64,000 bases of DNA from Candidatus Saccharibacteria bacterium oral taxon 488 (GTDB lineage: Bacteria; Patescibacteriota; Saccharimonadia; Saccharimonadales; Saccharimonadaceae), in NCBI GenBank assembly GCA_010202115.1, contig CP047917.1, positions 744,001 through 808,000 on the forward strand. The letters run 5' to 3'. Both the position numbers and the translations under genes were made by a program. The notes under the pieces were generated by a model. That model was not told where the DNA came from, did no database searches, and was given only the letters and a program-made list of their open reading frames with translations. Below, one piece after another: positions 16,673-25,869 of the stretch (position 1 is the stretch's first letter; the number at the start of each line of letters is the position of its first letter).

Positions 16673-17157
16673 CGCTTCCCCTCCGTCGTAAACCGCGCGG
16701 TGACGCCCGGTTTGATGCTATGTTCCTTGGCACTGCCCGCCGGCAGCTCCAACACGTACCGCGCTGGCACTGGCGTGTGATATACTTCATGCGGCTCGTT
16801 GTCGGGCCAGACATCACGCTTGACGTGCACGACCTTTTTCTTGGCGTCTAGCCAGATAATATCAATCGGGACGCGCATATCCTTCATCCAAATTGGTATA
16901 TCGCCATCTTTCTCCGCTACAAACAACATCCCCTCGCTCTTGCCCAGCTCTTGCCGACCGCCCAAGCCTCGCGCCCGCGTCTCGTCCGTATCAGCGACCT
17001 CTACTCGAAATGTGCCTTTGCCGATATCAACAGTCGTGTACGTTTTATTCATCTGCTGCACCACCGCCCAGACACAATAGCCAACCCCAGCCAACACACC
17101 AAGCACGATCACCCAAACGATGATCCGCTGCACTATCGACGCCGACTTCGCATTCAT
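16669..17157 (-). CDS. DUF192 (UPF0127) family protein
   Basis: A 162-residue protein with one N-terminal transmembrane anchor (about 10-32) and an extracytoplasmic DUF192 domain (about 45-155). The family features are visible: ETRARGLGGRQELGKSEGM, the IWMKDM(R)VPIDIIWLD core, and the YVLELPAG stretch near the C-terminus. The function of DUF192 is unknown; it is often a small exported beta-barrel-like domain. It overlaps the downstream membrane protein gene by 4 nt. An extended -10 lies 6 nt before the ATG. Confidence 0.9.
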   Translation of the reverse strand: MNAKSASIVQRIIVWVIVLGVLAGVGYCVWAVVQQMNKTYTTVDIGKGTFRVEVADTDETRARGLGGRQELGKSEGMLFVAEKDGDIPIWMKDMRVPIDIIWLDAKKKVVHVKRDVWPDNEPHEVYHTPVPARYVLELPAGSAKEHSIKPGVTARFTTEGKR

Positions 17158-17163
17158 ACTCCC

Positions 17164-17172
17164 ATTATAGCA
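17164..17172 (-). promoter_or_regulatory. extended -10 of the DUF192 gene
   Basis: TGCTATAAT on the minus strand, 6 nt before the ATG at 17157; no ribosome site is needed if the mRNA is leaderless. Confidence 0.68.
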
Positions 17173-17181
17173 AGTTTAGCT

Positions 17182-18099
17182 TCAGGCGCCGACTTTATCT
17201 TTTTTGTTACCGCGCTTGGCGTTGCGATCAATATAGTCGATGATTCGACCAGCCACATTGCGGCCCGTGACTTTTTCGATGCCAAATCCTGGACTGGCAT
17301 TCACTTCTAATACCAGCGCCCCACGGTTCGAGCGCATGAAGTCGACGCCGGCCACTACCAGGCCCATCGCCTTGGCAGCCTTGACGCACATTTTTCGCTC
17401 ATCGGGCGTCAACTTGACGACCGTCCCCTCGCCGCCTTTATGCAAATTGCTGCGAAAATCATCATCCAAACTCTGCCGCTTCATACTAGCCACCACTTGA
17501 CTACCGACCACAAATGCCCGAATATCGGTGCCGGCCGACTCCTTGATAAATTCCTGTAATAGCACGTTTGTGCCGTCAGAATCACTGAGGTAAAACGCTT
17601 GCATAACCGACTTAGCGGCTTTAATTGTCTCCGCCAGTACCACACCATTGCCATGTGTCCCGCGCGCCAACTTGATGATCGCCGGCGTACCGCCAATCTC
17701 ATCCAGCAGCACATCGATATCCGTTTCATTGCGCGAGAACACCGTCTTTGGGATCGACACCCCAGCCCGGGCCAGCAGCTGCACCGATCGTAGTTTATCG
17801 CGCGAACGACTGATGGCGATAGACCGATTCATAAAAAATGCTTGCGGATTCGCCATTTCCAATTGCCGCAGCACTGCCGTCCCGTAGCGCGTCATATAGC
17901 TAGCAATTCGCGGGATGAACACGTCAAAGTTACCGATTTCCCCGCCGCGATAAATAACCTTTGGATGCCGCTCATCAATTGACACATAACAATTTTTATA
18001 CTTGATAACTTTAACTCGATGACCATGCTTTTCAGCTTCTTCCTTGAGACGAAGGGTGGAGTAGTTGATGTTACCGTTAGATAGAATCGCAATATTCAT
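17182..18099 (-). CDS. rimK: RimK-type ATP-grasp ligase
   Basis: A 305-residue ATP-grasp enzyme of the RimK family, which adds glutamate residues to the C-terminus of ribosomal protein S6 or makes related amide bonds. The N-terminal preATP-grasp region (1-95) is followed by ATP-binding strands (SRDKLRSVQLLARAGV near 97-112 and AIIKLARGTHGNGVVLAE near 139-156). The metal-binding end is ALVLEVNASPGFGIEKVTG near 267-285, with the E-x-N pair intact. It starts 2 nt after the stop of its retropepsin-like partner, with AAAGGA upstream, so the pair is an operon. S6 itself is not in this window. Confidence 0.93.
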   Translation of the reverse strand: MNIAILSNGNINYSTLRLKEEAEKHGHRVKVIKYKNCYVSIDERHPKVIYRGGEIGNFDVFIPRIASYMTRYGTAVLRQLEMANPQAFFMNRSIAISRSRDKLRSVQLLARAGVSIPKTVFSRNETDIDVLLDEIGGTPAIIKLARGTHGNGVVLAETIKAAKSVMQAFYLSDSDGTNVLLQEFIKESAGTDIRAFVVGSQVVASMKRQSLDDDFRSNLHKGGEGTVVKLTPDERKMCVKAAKAMGLVVAGVDFMRSNRGALVLEVNASPGFGIEKVTGRNVAGRIIDYIDRNAKRGNKKDKVGA

Positions 18100-18101
18100 A
18101 A

Positions 18102-18608
18102 CTACGTATCCTTTGGTTTATGGTATTTTTTATAAAACTTGTGAGGATTTTTAGCTAGTTCTTTATTTAGCCTTATAGTCTGTGATTTCTTCTGGTTCCT
18201 TACTTCATTCATACTTACGTCAACCAAAAACTTACCGCTTAATGTCCGTCGTCCAATTAGCACTGGAAAATTATGCACAGCCCTATCAGACAGGCTAAAT
18301 AACGCTTTAATCTTCTTGCCAGCCAATATAATGGTAAAATGTGTCCGATATTTTATAATTTCATGGCCAGAGGCGCTCTTAACCATCGCTACCGAATAAT
18401 CGGTACGCCGAAACACCTTGCCGTTATAATACGGTGAGCCTTTACCAAATAGCGAGAACTTCAAGACACCGTCTTTATCAACGCGGATATTACTTGCCCA
18501 CACTGATGAGCCGTCTGCACCGGTGTCAACTTTAGCTGGCACATTAACCGCCCGCCGACCAAAGTCCACCTTCACATTTCGACCAATGATGGTTTTTTGT
18601 GCTGTCAT
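18102..18608 (-). CDS. RimB-like retropepsin-type aspartic protease
   Basis: A 168-residue protein of the family annotated as ATP-dependent zinc protease or RimB, which studied members show to be a retropepsin-like aspartic peptidase trimming the poly-glutamate tails made by RimK. The active-site motif KVDTGADGSS is at about residues 27-36, and the flap and core region follow (PVLIGRRTLSG near 120). The last 40 residues are basic. It is immediately upstream of rimK, the arrangement expected for a modifier and its eraser. A TATAGT-like -10 lies 9 nt before the ATG. Confidence 0.88.
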   Translation of the reverse strand: MTAQKTIIGRNVKVDFGRRAVNVPAKVDTGADGSSVWASNIRVDKDGVLKFSLFGKGSPYYNGKVFRRTDYSVAMVKSASGHEIIKYRTHFTIILAGKKIKALFSLSDRAVHNFPVLIGRRTLSGKFLVDVSMNEVRNQKKSQTIRLNKELAKNPHKFYKKYHKPKDT

Positions 18609-18659
18609 GCACCATATACTATAATCTAAAAACCTACATCAGTCAAGCTACGAAGCTGC

Positions 18660-19618
18660 TCATTTGTAGGCAGCCAGAAGCTTGTCGACGTAGACAGCCG
18701 GAACATTAGCAGGCATGCCGACAAGTGGATCATAGTACGGCATAAGGCCCGAGGATGCATTTATTTCAACCCTCGGAAATTATCGGGAGCTATAATGTCA
18801 ACACCGCAGATAAACAGGCCGAAGTATTCAGTAACTCGCACAGCCATCTGCTTCACTTCATTCGGTACTTTATTGAGGCACTCTAGCGCATAGCCACCAC
18901 TAGAAATATTCGCTACACCAGTTACTTGTACTCGTGTCCCATCGGATGGAATACATCGCAACTCAACATCGCTCAAAAAGCCCGCACGGCCTCTGGGTCA
19001 ATTAGATTCATGGACTTTTCATGAGGTAGCTGACCGCAACGAGGATTTGTCATATTATCCAGGTCAATCAGCTCACGAGTTGTATGCACCCCATCGCCCC
19101 AGACTTCTGCGGGACAGCGCTGAATTGCTGTAACCACCTCACCGTCTATCACAATAAGCCGATAATCATTTCCCTCAATGTGACGCTGCAGCAGTACACC
19201 CTCTTTCCTTGCGTATTGTTGCGCTCGCTTAACCGCCTGTCGCAATTCATCTATATGGCGGATTTTGTCGTTACCCCATCACCATGTGCGGCATCAATAG
19301 GCTTCACCACTGCCACACCCTGCTCCTTTAAAAACTGCTCAGCAGTAGCCATGTCGCCCACTACCACCGAAGGCGCTAACCACCGATCAAATTCACCCGA
19401 CTGCACTAAAAGCTTATCGGTCAGCTCTTTGTTATCAGAAATTAATCGGCCAGTACCATTAGACACATCTGGTGAGCTGCCCATTATAAATCGCTGCGAC
19501 CTGCGTAACGAAACGCAATACACGACACTCCCCCGGACTTATATCCAACTACCGGGATACTGCGCTTCTTTAGCTCATTATAGATTGCAAGCGATGTCCC
19601 TTGTAGTTGATTTGTCAT
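18660..19618 (-). pseudogene. cyanophycin-synthetase/GshAB-like ATP-grasp ligase, frameshifted
   Basis: Five reading-frame pieces on the minus strand give one continuous ATP-grasp protein of about 320 residues: NKELTDKLLVQSG, VVVKPIDAAHGDGVTT, the GNDYRLIVIDGEV core, NISSGGYA and VEINASSGLMPYYDP. They follow the ATP-binding and metal-binding order of cyanophycin synthetase and glutathione-synthase-like enzymes. The joins need one extra base each at the G-run (plus-strand C5 at 19530-19534), the A-run (19263-19266), the T-run (18975-18979) and TTT (18777-18779). All four are single-base contractions of homopolymers. The catalytic end is intact in sequence. It lies just upstream of rimB-rimK. 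Confidence 0.82.
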
Positions 19619-19666
19619 ACAGTGATAGTACCTCTATTATCTTGTATAAGAATACCCTTCTTGTAC

Positions 19667-21169
19667 CTACGCCGCAAGCGCCCCCATCATCAACTCTTGC
19701 TGCTTGGGGTTGGTTGGATCATACTTACCAGCAAAGAGACGAGTAACCCCATCAACGTCCTGATTAGCGTATAAACTCTCCAAATGTCGCATCGCCAGAA
19801 CACGGCCCTCAAGATAAGCAAGGTCTTTATTAAAGGTTAGCGGTACTACCCCGGGCTGGCGGTCCGCCATATCAGGCTGTGTGCCACGGAATATCCTTAC
19901 ACAGGACCCATATGTCATTCGCTGTTCTTTATTTATCATCTCCTGCGTTACTTCTTGATTATTCTTTAATTTCGCCAGCAGACGATATCGCCACGCTGTC
20001 TCGAACACCGTGCGAAAATCTGCACCCTGCTCCGCCAGCGAGATATTAATGTAGTGACCAAGTTTTGCAGCTGTCCATTCTGGTGCATCATTACCATTCA
20101 TTTCTTCAACCGTCGTTGCCAGTCCCTCTTCAAATGTCAGATAATCTGGTCGCGGAGTGTCGGTAAATAAACCCATTCCCAGGACTGGTAGTTTTGTCTT
20201 AAGCCCATTAATTGACCGTTGTCCATGTACTCCAAATTCGTGTAGCACCTTGCGAAATAGCTGATCACTTGTCGCGATCGGCGCCCGCTTACCACCGACC
20301 ACCACCGCCATCTCAGGAGACTCCCAAGATAGCGCGGTCTTGTTTTCTACTAGCTTCACCGTTACGCCGCTGGTATGATCAGGGTCGCGCAGATTGATCA
20401 CCGCTTGAAACGCTTCGACGATATCAGCTGGGCTACATTTATAACCTTCGCCATTCTCTTCAACTTTCTGATCCCAAAACTCCTGCACCAAGGCTTGAAT
20501 GTCAGCATTTTGCTCAATAATCTGCTCACCCGCCCACTCTAGTGCCTCATTTTTCTCAAAACGAGGGAGTCGTGCTTCACCATCTTCAGCACGAAGCATT
20601 GCCGGCATCTCTTGACCCTGCCAGGTAAAGCCATTTGCCAACTCATCGTACAAAACCTGGGCGGTCGGGTGATAGGCTTTGCCGTCTAGTATGTTCCACA
20701 GCTCATTAAGTGCCGCATCACGAATCTCTGGCTGCGGCTGGCCATACAGTTCATGACCGAGTTGTCGAGCCTGCTCCTGCACCTCACTCAACTCTTCTTG
20801 ATTTCCCCCTTCATGATGCAAAAACTCTAGCTGACCGAGCAACTTCACATATTCCATCTCCGCCATACGAAACCCAAGAGACGAATCAATCGCCCCACGA
20901 AATACCGAGTTAGACTCACGATCAGTTGCCACTTCACGAGCTTGGCCAAGCGCTATAATACCCCTATCCAGTGCCGACATATCGTGAAAATGCGAGTGTT
21001 CAAAGCGGGGGTTGCGAAACTCGCCAGCGATAAAAGACTTTCGCAGATCAAGTGCATTATTAACAAGCTCTGTGTACGACTGAAACCCAGCTTCAGGAAG
21101 ATTGTGAGGATTAATAATCTCTTCGATCGTTCGCGGTTGGCGCGGTGCTATTTCAGGCGCTATACTCAT
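19667..21169 (-). CDS. DUF1704/MATCAP-like metallopeptidase
   Basis: A 500-residue protein with the hallmarks of the DUF1704 family, whose animal members (MATCAP/KIAA0895) are tubulin tyrosine carboxypeptidases. The zinc motif HExxxH is present as HEFGVHGQRSING (near 313-325), followed by TFEEGLATTVEEM (near 345-357), the family's EEGLA signature with the third ligand. The N-terminal 200 residues are helical and less conserved. No signal peptide is visible, so it is probably cytoplasmic. The bacterial substrate is unknown. A TGCTATCAT box lies 6 nt before the ATG. Confidence 0.82.
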   Translation of the reverse strand: MSIAPEIAPRQPRTIEEIINPHNLPEAGFQSYTELVNNALDLRKSFIAGEFRNPRFEHSHFHDMSALDRGIIALGQAREVATDRESNSVFRGAIDSSLGFRMAEMEYVKLLGQLEFLHHEGGNQEELSEVQEQARQLGHELYGQPQPEIRDAALNELWNILDGKAYHPTAQVLYDELANGFTWQGQEMPAMLRAEDGEARLPRFEKNEALEWAGEQIIEQNADIQALVQEFWDQKVEENGEGYKCSPADIVEAFQAVINLRDPDHTSGVTVKLVENKTALSWESPEMAVVVGGKRAPIATSDQLFRKVLHEFGVHGQRSINGLKTKLPVLGMGLFTDTPRPDYLTFEEGLATTVEEMNGNDAPEWTAAKLGHYINISLAEQGADFRTVFETAWRYRLLAKLKNNQEVTQEMINKEQRMTYGSCVRIFRGTQPDMADRQPGVVPLTFNKDLAYLEGRVLAMRHLESLYANQDVDGVTRLFAGKYDPTNPKQQELMMGALAA

Positions 21170-21175
21170 TTTTTT

Positions 21176-21184
21176 ATGATAGCA
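21176..21184 (-). promoter_or_regulatory. extended -10 of the DUF1704 gene
   Basis: TGCTATCAT on the minus strand, 6 nt before the ATG at 21169. The hexamer has one mismatch to TATAAT; the TGn extension is intact. Confidence 0.55.
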
Positions 21185-21209
21185 TATTTATGCAAAAAGC
21201 AAGTACGCA

Positions 21210-22325
21210 TTACGAAAACAACCCCCGCCTCCTTGCGCCATCAAACTGTTCCAGTAGTTCCCGCTGCTTCCTGCTCAGTTTGGTTGGCGTATCGACGATG
21301 ACGCCAACGATGTGCGGGCCGCGTTCATCATTTCTCAAGTGCGGCACACCGTGGCCTGATAGCTTAAAGTCTGTCCCCGACTGGGTGCCAGCCGGGATTT
21401 TCATCCGCACCATACCGTCCACGGTTTCCACATCAATTTCCGTTCCCAACGCCGCATCGACCATCGAGATATGCTCTTCCGAAAGGATGATATCGCCCTC
21501 ACGCGTGAACTTCTTATGCGCTTTGACACGAATGTGAACGTACAGGTCGCCGCGCGGGCCACCTTGAACAGCTTCGCCGCGATCACGCAGGCGGATCGTC
21601 GCACCATCATCAATACCAGCTGGAATCTTGACGGTTATATCCTGGCGCTGGCGAGTCGTACCCTTGCCGCCACAGACTGAACAGTTTTGCTCCGGAATCT
21701 TACCGCGACCGTGACAGGTCGGACAAGTGACTGCTTGCTGAATCTGCCCAAAAATTGAGTTCATGACGCGAGTCTGCTGACCAGAACCCTGACAGTCTGG
21801 ACACGTCTTGAGACTATGGCCCGGCTCGACGCCATCGCCATGACAGTGTTCACACTCGGCATCTAGGGTTACATTCAACTTCTTTTCTGTACCAAACACC
21901 GCCTCTTCAAAACTCAGAGTTACATTAGTTTCAACATCACGACCGCGCCGCGCACCACCCCGTGAACTAGTCGCGCCGCCACCGAAAAATTGACTGAAAA
22001 TATCGCCAAACATGCCGCCATCGCCACCAAAGTCGAACTGCACGTTTTGCCCACCAAAGCCACCAAATCCTTCGAATGGATTGCCGCCAAAGCCACCGCC
22101 TGCTGCACCGCCGACCCCAGCATGGCCAAATTGATCGTAGCGCTGGCGCTTTTGCTTGTCTTTTAAGACTTCATATGCCTCGTTGACTTCTTTGAATTTG
22201 GCTTCATCACCGCCTTCTTTGTCGGGGTGGTACTTCACCGCTGCCTTACGAAAGGCCTTCTTAATCTCATCCTCAGAAGCAGTTTTCGACACACCTAACA
22301 CTTCATAATAATCGCGCTTACTCAT
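21210..22325 (-). CDS. dnaJ: chaperone DnaJ
   Basis: A 371-residue type I J-domain co-chaperone that stimulates DnaK ATPase activity and delivers substrates. The J domain (1-70) carries the HPD motif at residues 33-35 ([10 protein letters not shown]). A Gly/Phe-rich linker (71-130) is followed by four CxxCxGxG-type zinc repeats (about 158-225; [32 protein letters not shown]) and the C-terminal substrate domains. Its promoter overlaps a CIRCE element, so it belongs to the HrcA regulon although it lies apart from dnaK. Confidence 0.98.
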   Translation of the reverse strand: MSKRDYYEVLGVSKTASEDEIKKAFRKAAVKYHPDKEGGDEAKFKEVNEAYEVLKDKQKRQRYDQFGHAGVGGAAGGGFGGNPFEGFGGFGGQNVQFDFGGDGGMFGDIFSQFFGGGATSSRGGARRGRDVETNVTLSFEEAVFGTEKKLNVTLDAECEHCHGDGVEPGHSLKTCPDCQGSGQQTRVMNSIFGQIQQAVTCPTCHGRGKIPEQNCSVCGGKGTTRQRQDITVKIPAGIDDGATIRLRDRGEAVQGGPRGDLYVHIRVKAHKKFTREGDIILSEEHISMVDAALGTEIDVETVDGMVRMKIPAGTQSGTDFKLSGHGVPHLRNDERGPHIVGVIVDTPTKLSRKQRELLEQFDGARRRGLFS

Positions 22326-22333
22326 ATGCGTTT

Positions 22334-22362
22334 ATTATACACTTTTAGCACTCGACATGCAA
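22334..22362 (-). promoter_or_regulatory. dnaJ promoter
   Basis: On the minus strand -35 TTGCAT (22357-22362), a 17-bp spacer and -10 TATAAT (22334-22339), 8 nt before the ATG. The -35 lies inside the 9-bp spacer of the CIRCE element, so HrcA binding should block RNA polymerase directly. Confidence 0.75.
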
Positions 22363-22371
22363 GAGTGCTAG
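22345..22371. promoter_or_regulatory. CIRCE operator upstream of dnaJ
   Basis: TTAGCACTC, 9 nt, GAGTGCTAG: one mismatch to the CIRCE consensus bound by HrcA. It lies between divergent dnaJ and the CYTH gene and could in principle affect both, though the dnaJ -35 is inside it. Confidence 0.92.
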
Positions 22372-22407
22372 CATCACCCGTGCTATACTTAAAATATAGG
22401 AGGTGTT

Positions 22408-22950
22408 ATGAAACAGACAGCAATTATCAATTCAGAAATCAAGGCCCGGTGCGCGGATCAAGAGTCGGTGCGCCAATATCTACGTGAGCACGGCGCGGAC
22501 TTTAAGGGGACTGACCATCAAATTGACACATATTTTGATGTACCCGAAGGGCGCCTGAAGCTACGTCAAGGGCCAATCGAAAATAACCTTATCTTTTATC
22601 AGCGGGCCGATACCGATGGGCCGAAGTAATCGACCATCAACTTATCACCCGTGGCACCGGACTCAAATATTGGTGAGGTGCTAACAGCGGCTCTCGGTGT
22701 ACGTGTGGTTGTCGATAAGCAGCGCGAAATTTACTTCATCGACAATGTCAAGTTTCATATCGACACTGTTAAGGGTCTCGGGAATTTTGTCGAAATTGAG
22801 GCCATTGATACCGACGGCAAACGAAACGCCGAGCAGCTGGAGCAACAATGCTCACACTACATGCGTGAGCTTGGTATCAGGGATACGGATTTAGTGGTTG
22901 GCTCGTATAGTGATTTGCTGGAGCATGGTGACGATATTCAAGCGACATAG
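22408..22950 (+). pseudogene. CYTH-domain protein (CyaB/ThTPase-like) with an in-frame TAA
   Basis: The frame from ATG 22408 to 22950 encodes a complete CYTH (triphosphate tunnel metalloenzyme) protein of about 180 residues, broken only by TAA at 22627-22629. The N-terminal part has the family E-x-K-like start (NSEIKARC) and the tunnel strands TYFDVPEGRLKLRQG. The part after the stop has VVVDKQREIYFIDNVKFHID and GLGNFVEIEA, the classic CyaB-like end. AGGAGGTG precedes the ATG. No start with a ribosome site lies after the stop, so a functional product needs readthrough. The known family hydrolyses triphosphates or cyclises ATP. Confidence 0.85.
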
Positions 22951-23042
22951 GGCCCTTCTACGCTGACCTTTCTTTAGCCCAGTCTGTATTTAGTATAGTT
23001 GTGATTTGACATACTATATATTATTGTTATATTTAAGTTACT

Positions 23043-23789
23043 ATGATCTTCCGCACAATGCCTCGTCCCGATCTTGAAATCACCTGGTATCGCCAGAATG
23101 GGGTGTTTAATTTCACTAACTCAGACAACGAGCCAGTGACGGGTGTATCAGCTCAGACATGGGAAGATTATCTAGATCATATCGAAAATTTGCCAAGCAA
23201 AGTTTCAGGACAAGTCATTAGTCCAGAATTGATAACCATTACTGATATACCATTTGAGAAAGTGGCAAGATTTCGACAAGAAATTGGCGAGAGGATTTTG
23301 CAGCTATGTGAGATTTCACACGATTTACCCAATGCTGACTTCATGGTTGGCACGCCCAGTTTTTATGATGATACGGAATTGCCCTATAATACTCTCGTGA
23401 AGATCACCAACGGTCAATACAAAACAAACGTACGGAAATGGCTACTTACACCCAGTGAAGAGGGCAACTTTTGGCCAGCCTTAACTACTCAGGCACTCCA
23501 ACAGCCATATTCAACTCAGTCATTAATCTGCGCCGACATGATCGTGGCGCCATCCTTTCTGCATGAAGATACTCGTCATGTACAGGTTAGCGCCTGTTGG
23601 GCAACACCTAGCTTTAGCCATCCCAACTACCAGCCGCCGCCAGATGAGGAGCGCTATACAGATGCAATGATCTATGCGATTAATCAACTTTTTACCGCTC
23701 ACTCTGTCCAAGATCTTGTCGTAGTTGATCGTACGCCGCCGACTACCGAAATTCCACCGCTCAACTGTATCGTCCAGCGAAAAATATAA
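23043..23789 (+). CDS. uncharacterised protein, possibly nitrilase-like
   Basis: A 248-residue cytoplasmic protein I cannot place with certainty. The middle resembles carbon-nitrogen hydrolases: MVGTPSFYDDTELPYNTLV and a basic K-x-x-L-x-P stretch (KWLLTP) are followed by SLICADMI, at the place where nitrilases carry their catalytic Cys. A matching catalytic Glu is less clear, so this stays a suggestion. The start ATG has no ribosome site, and an AT-rich stretch precedes it. The stop codon is part of a hairpin that also ends dnaK transcription. Confidence 0.6.
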   Translation: MIFRTMPRPDLEITWYRQNGVFNFTNSDNEPVTGVSAQTWEDYLDHIENLPSKVSGQVISPELITITDIPFEKVARFRQEIGERILQLCEISHDLPNADFMVGTPSFYDDTELPYNTLVKITNGQYKTNVRKWLLTPSEEGNFWPALTTQALQQPYSTQSLICADMIVAPSFLHEDTRHVQVSACWATPSFSHPNYQPPPDEERYTDAMIYAINQLFTAHSVQDLVVVDRTPPTTEIPPLNCIVQRKI

Positions 23790-23813
23790 TACCCCGGAGA
23801 CTTGGGGTATTAT
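23786..23813. terminator. bidirectional terminator between the 248-aa gene and dnaK
   Basis: A perfect 10-bp stem, ATAATACCCC with GGGGTATTAT, and an 8-nt loop. AT-rich flanks let it act on both strands. It includes the stop codon of the plus-strand gene and lies 21 nt beyond the dnaK stop. Confidence 0.75.
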
Positions 23814-23834
23814 ATCAGCCTGCATTAGACTCTG

Positions 23835-25727
23835 TTACTTCTCGTCAACCACCTCACCTTCGACTGGCTCGTCCTTGTCAGACTTTTTATCGTCCTTAGA
23901 TTCGTCAGCCTTGTTGTCCTCAGCAGCTTGCTGGTACATCTTGGCGCCAATTGGCATGATGGCATCCTGCAGTGCTTTGGCTGCTGCTTCTAGCTCATCT
24001 TTGTCGTCAGCATCTTTGTGCTTCTCCGCTTCCTTGACCGCTTCGTCAATCGCCTTCTTGTCGTCGTCAGAAATCTTATCCTTGAACTCGTCCGGCATTT
24101 TCTTTGCTTGGTAGATGGCGTTTTCTAGCTGGTTTTTAGCGTCAACGGTTTCACGCTTTTTCTTGTCCTCATCAGCGTGGAGTTCGGCTTCTTTCTGAGC
24201 TTTTTCGATATCTTCCTTACTCATGTTGCCAGAGTTTTGGATGGTAATCGATTGCTCCTTGCCAGTACCTTTGTCTTTAGCAGTAACATTAAGGATACCG
24301 TTGGCGTCGATGTTAAACGTCACTTCAATCTGCGGCACACCGCGCGGTGCTGGCGCGATACCGTCAAGCACGAAGCGACCCAAACTCTTGTTGTCATTAG
24401 CGAATTCGCGCTCACCCTGCAAGACGTGAATCTCCACCTGCGGCTGATTGTCAGCAGCGGTCGAGAATACTTCCGATTTGCTGGTCGGCACGGTAGTGTT
24501 GCGCTCGATCAGCTTGGTCGAGACACCGCCCATAGTTTCAATGCCGAGGCTCAGCGGCGTCACATCCAGCAGCAACACATCCTTGACGTCGCCGGCCAGC
24601 ACGCCGCCTTGAATCGCCGCACCGACGGCCACCACTTCGTCTGGGTTGACGCCTTGCATTGGGTCTTTACCAAACAATTTCTTGACGCGCTCAACCACTG
24701 CCGGCATGCGGGTCATACCGCCAACCATCACCACGTTTTGGATGTCTGATTTAGAGAGTTTGGCGTCTTTGAGCGCTTTTTCAACTGGGCCGTCAAGGCG
24801 CGCTAGCAGATCTTTCACCAAATCTTCCAGTTTAGCCCGTGTCAGGCTCAACTCAAAGTGCTTCGGGCCGTCAGCATCAGCGGTAATGAATGGAATGTTA
24901 ACTTCGTATTCAGTAACCGTTGACAGTTCCTTCTTGGCTTTTTCGGCTTCGTCCTTCAAGCGCTGCATGGCTGCATTGTCTTTACGCAGATCGATGCCTT
25001 CTTTAGACTTAAAGTCATCCAGGAAATAGTTAACGATGATATTGTCAAAGTCCTCACCGCCCAGGTGGGTGTCACCATTTGTCGCTTTCACCTCAAACAC
25101 GCCATCGCCAAGTTCCAGAATGGAAACGTCAAAGGTACCGCCACCAAGGTCAAACACCACGATGGTTTCGTCATTTTTACCTTTTTCCAGGCCGTACGCC
25201 AGAGCTGCCGCCGTTGGCTCATTAATGATACGCTTGACTTCCAGGCCAGCAATTTTACCAGCATCCTTGGTCGCCTGGCGCTGCGAATCGTCGAAGTAGG
25301 CCGGCACAGTGATGACCGCTTCGGTAACTTTTTCACCCAGGAACGCCTCAGCATCAGCTTTGATTTTGCCGAGGATCATGGCTGAAACCTCTTCTGGCGT
25401 GTATTCCTTGCCATCCATTTCCACGGCCACACCCGCACCTTTCTTGACGATCTTAAACGGCATAAGGCCACGGTCTTTTTGGACTTCTTTGTCGTCAAAC
25501 TTACGACCAATCAAGCGCTTGACACCATAAATTGTATCCTTTGGATTAGTCACACGCTGACGCTGCGCCACTTGTCCGACTAAGCGCTCGCCCTTTTTAT
25601 TAATCGCCACTACCGACGGCGTGGTGCGGTTACCCTCAGCATTAGCGATAACTTCTGGCTTGCCGGCCAGCATGTATGCAAAGGCACTGTTGGTTGTACC
25701 GAGGTCAATTCCGATGATTTTACCCAT
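23835..25727 (-). CDS. dnaK: chaperone DnaK (Hsp70)
   Basis: A 630-residue Hsp70. The ATPase domain begins [15 protein letters not shown] and includes the phosphate-binding [10 protein letters not shown] (near 195-204) and [11 protein letters not shown] (near 335). The EVF linker and substrate domain follow, and the C-terminus is an acidic lid ending EVVDEK. The start is set at 25727 because AAAGGGG lies just upstream and the protein then begins [10 protein letters not shown]; a start 9 codons earlier has no ribosome site. It lies downstream of grpE but has its own promoter flanked by two CIRCE elements. Confidence 0.98.
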   Translation of the reverse strand: MGKIIGIDLGTTNSAFAYMLAGKPEVIANAEGNRTTPSVVAINKKGERLVGQVAQRQRVTNPKDTIYGVKRLIGRKFDDKEVQKDRGLMPFKIVKKGAGVAVEMDGKEYTPEEVSAMILGKIKADAEAFLGEKVTEAVITVPAYFDDSQRQATKDAGKIAGLEVKRIINEPTAAALAYGLEKGKNDETIVVFDLGGGTFDVSILELGDGVFEVKATNGDTHLGGEDFDNIIVNYFLDDFKSKEGIDLRKDNAAMQRLKDEAEKAKKELSTVTEYEVNIPFITADADGPKHFELSLTRAKLEDLVKDLLARLDGPVEKALKDAKLSKSDIQNVVMVGGMTRMPAVVERVKKLFGKDPMQGVNPDEVVAVGAAIQGGVLAGDVKDVLLLDVTPLSLGIETMGGVSTKLIERNTTVPTSKSEVFSTAADNQPQVEIHVLQGEREFANDNKSLGRFVLDGIAPAPRGVPQIEVTFNIDANGILNVTAKDKGTGKEQSITIQNSGNMSKEDIEKAQKEAELHADEDKKKRETVDAKNQLENAIYQAKKMPDEFKDKISDDDKKAIDEAVKEAEKHKDADDKDELEAAAKALQDAIMPIGAKMYQQAAEDNKADESKDDKKSDKDEPVEGEVVDEK

Positions 25728-25778
25728 ATGATTCCCCTTTCTTGTTTTGATCACATCTGGTATTTGCTTATATCCATT

Positions 25779-25805
25779 TTAGCACTCTTTATTCACGAGT
25801 GCCAA
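25779..25805. promoter_or_regulatory. CIRCE operator 1 of dnaK (promoter-downstream)
   Basis: TTAGCACTC, 9 nt, GAGTGCCAA, two mismatches in the right arm (GAGTGCTAA expected has one change). It covers the region just downstream of the dnaK -10, that is, the expected transcription start. Confidence 0.9.
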
Positions 25806-25812
25806 CTGTTTC

Positions 25813-25841
25813 AGTATAAATAATTAGCACTCCCGTGTCAA
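25813..25841 (-). promoter_or_regulatory. dnaK promoter between two CIRCE elements
   Basis: On the minus strand -35 TTGACA (25836-25841), a 17-bp spacer and -10 TATACT (25813-25818). The -35 is embedded in the spacer of CIRCE 2 and the start region lies in CIRCE 1. The arrangement gives double occlusion by HrcA. Confidence 0.82.
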
Positions 25842-25850
25842 GAGTGCTAA
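25824..25850. promoter_or_regulatory. CIRCE operator 2 of dnaK (over the -35)
   Basis: TTAGCACTC, 9 nt, GAGTGCTAA: a perfect CIRCE consensus. The dnaK -35 hexamer TTGACA lies in its spacer on the minus strand. Confidence 0.96.
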
Positions 25851-25869
25851 TTCATTTTGTGACAACCAG

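Noticed and set aside
24177-24749. 190-codon plus-strand frame opposite dnaK
   Set aside because: Shadow of dnaK; no promoter or ribosome site.
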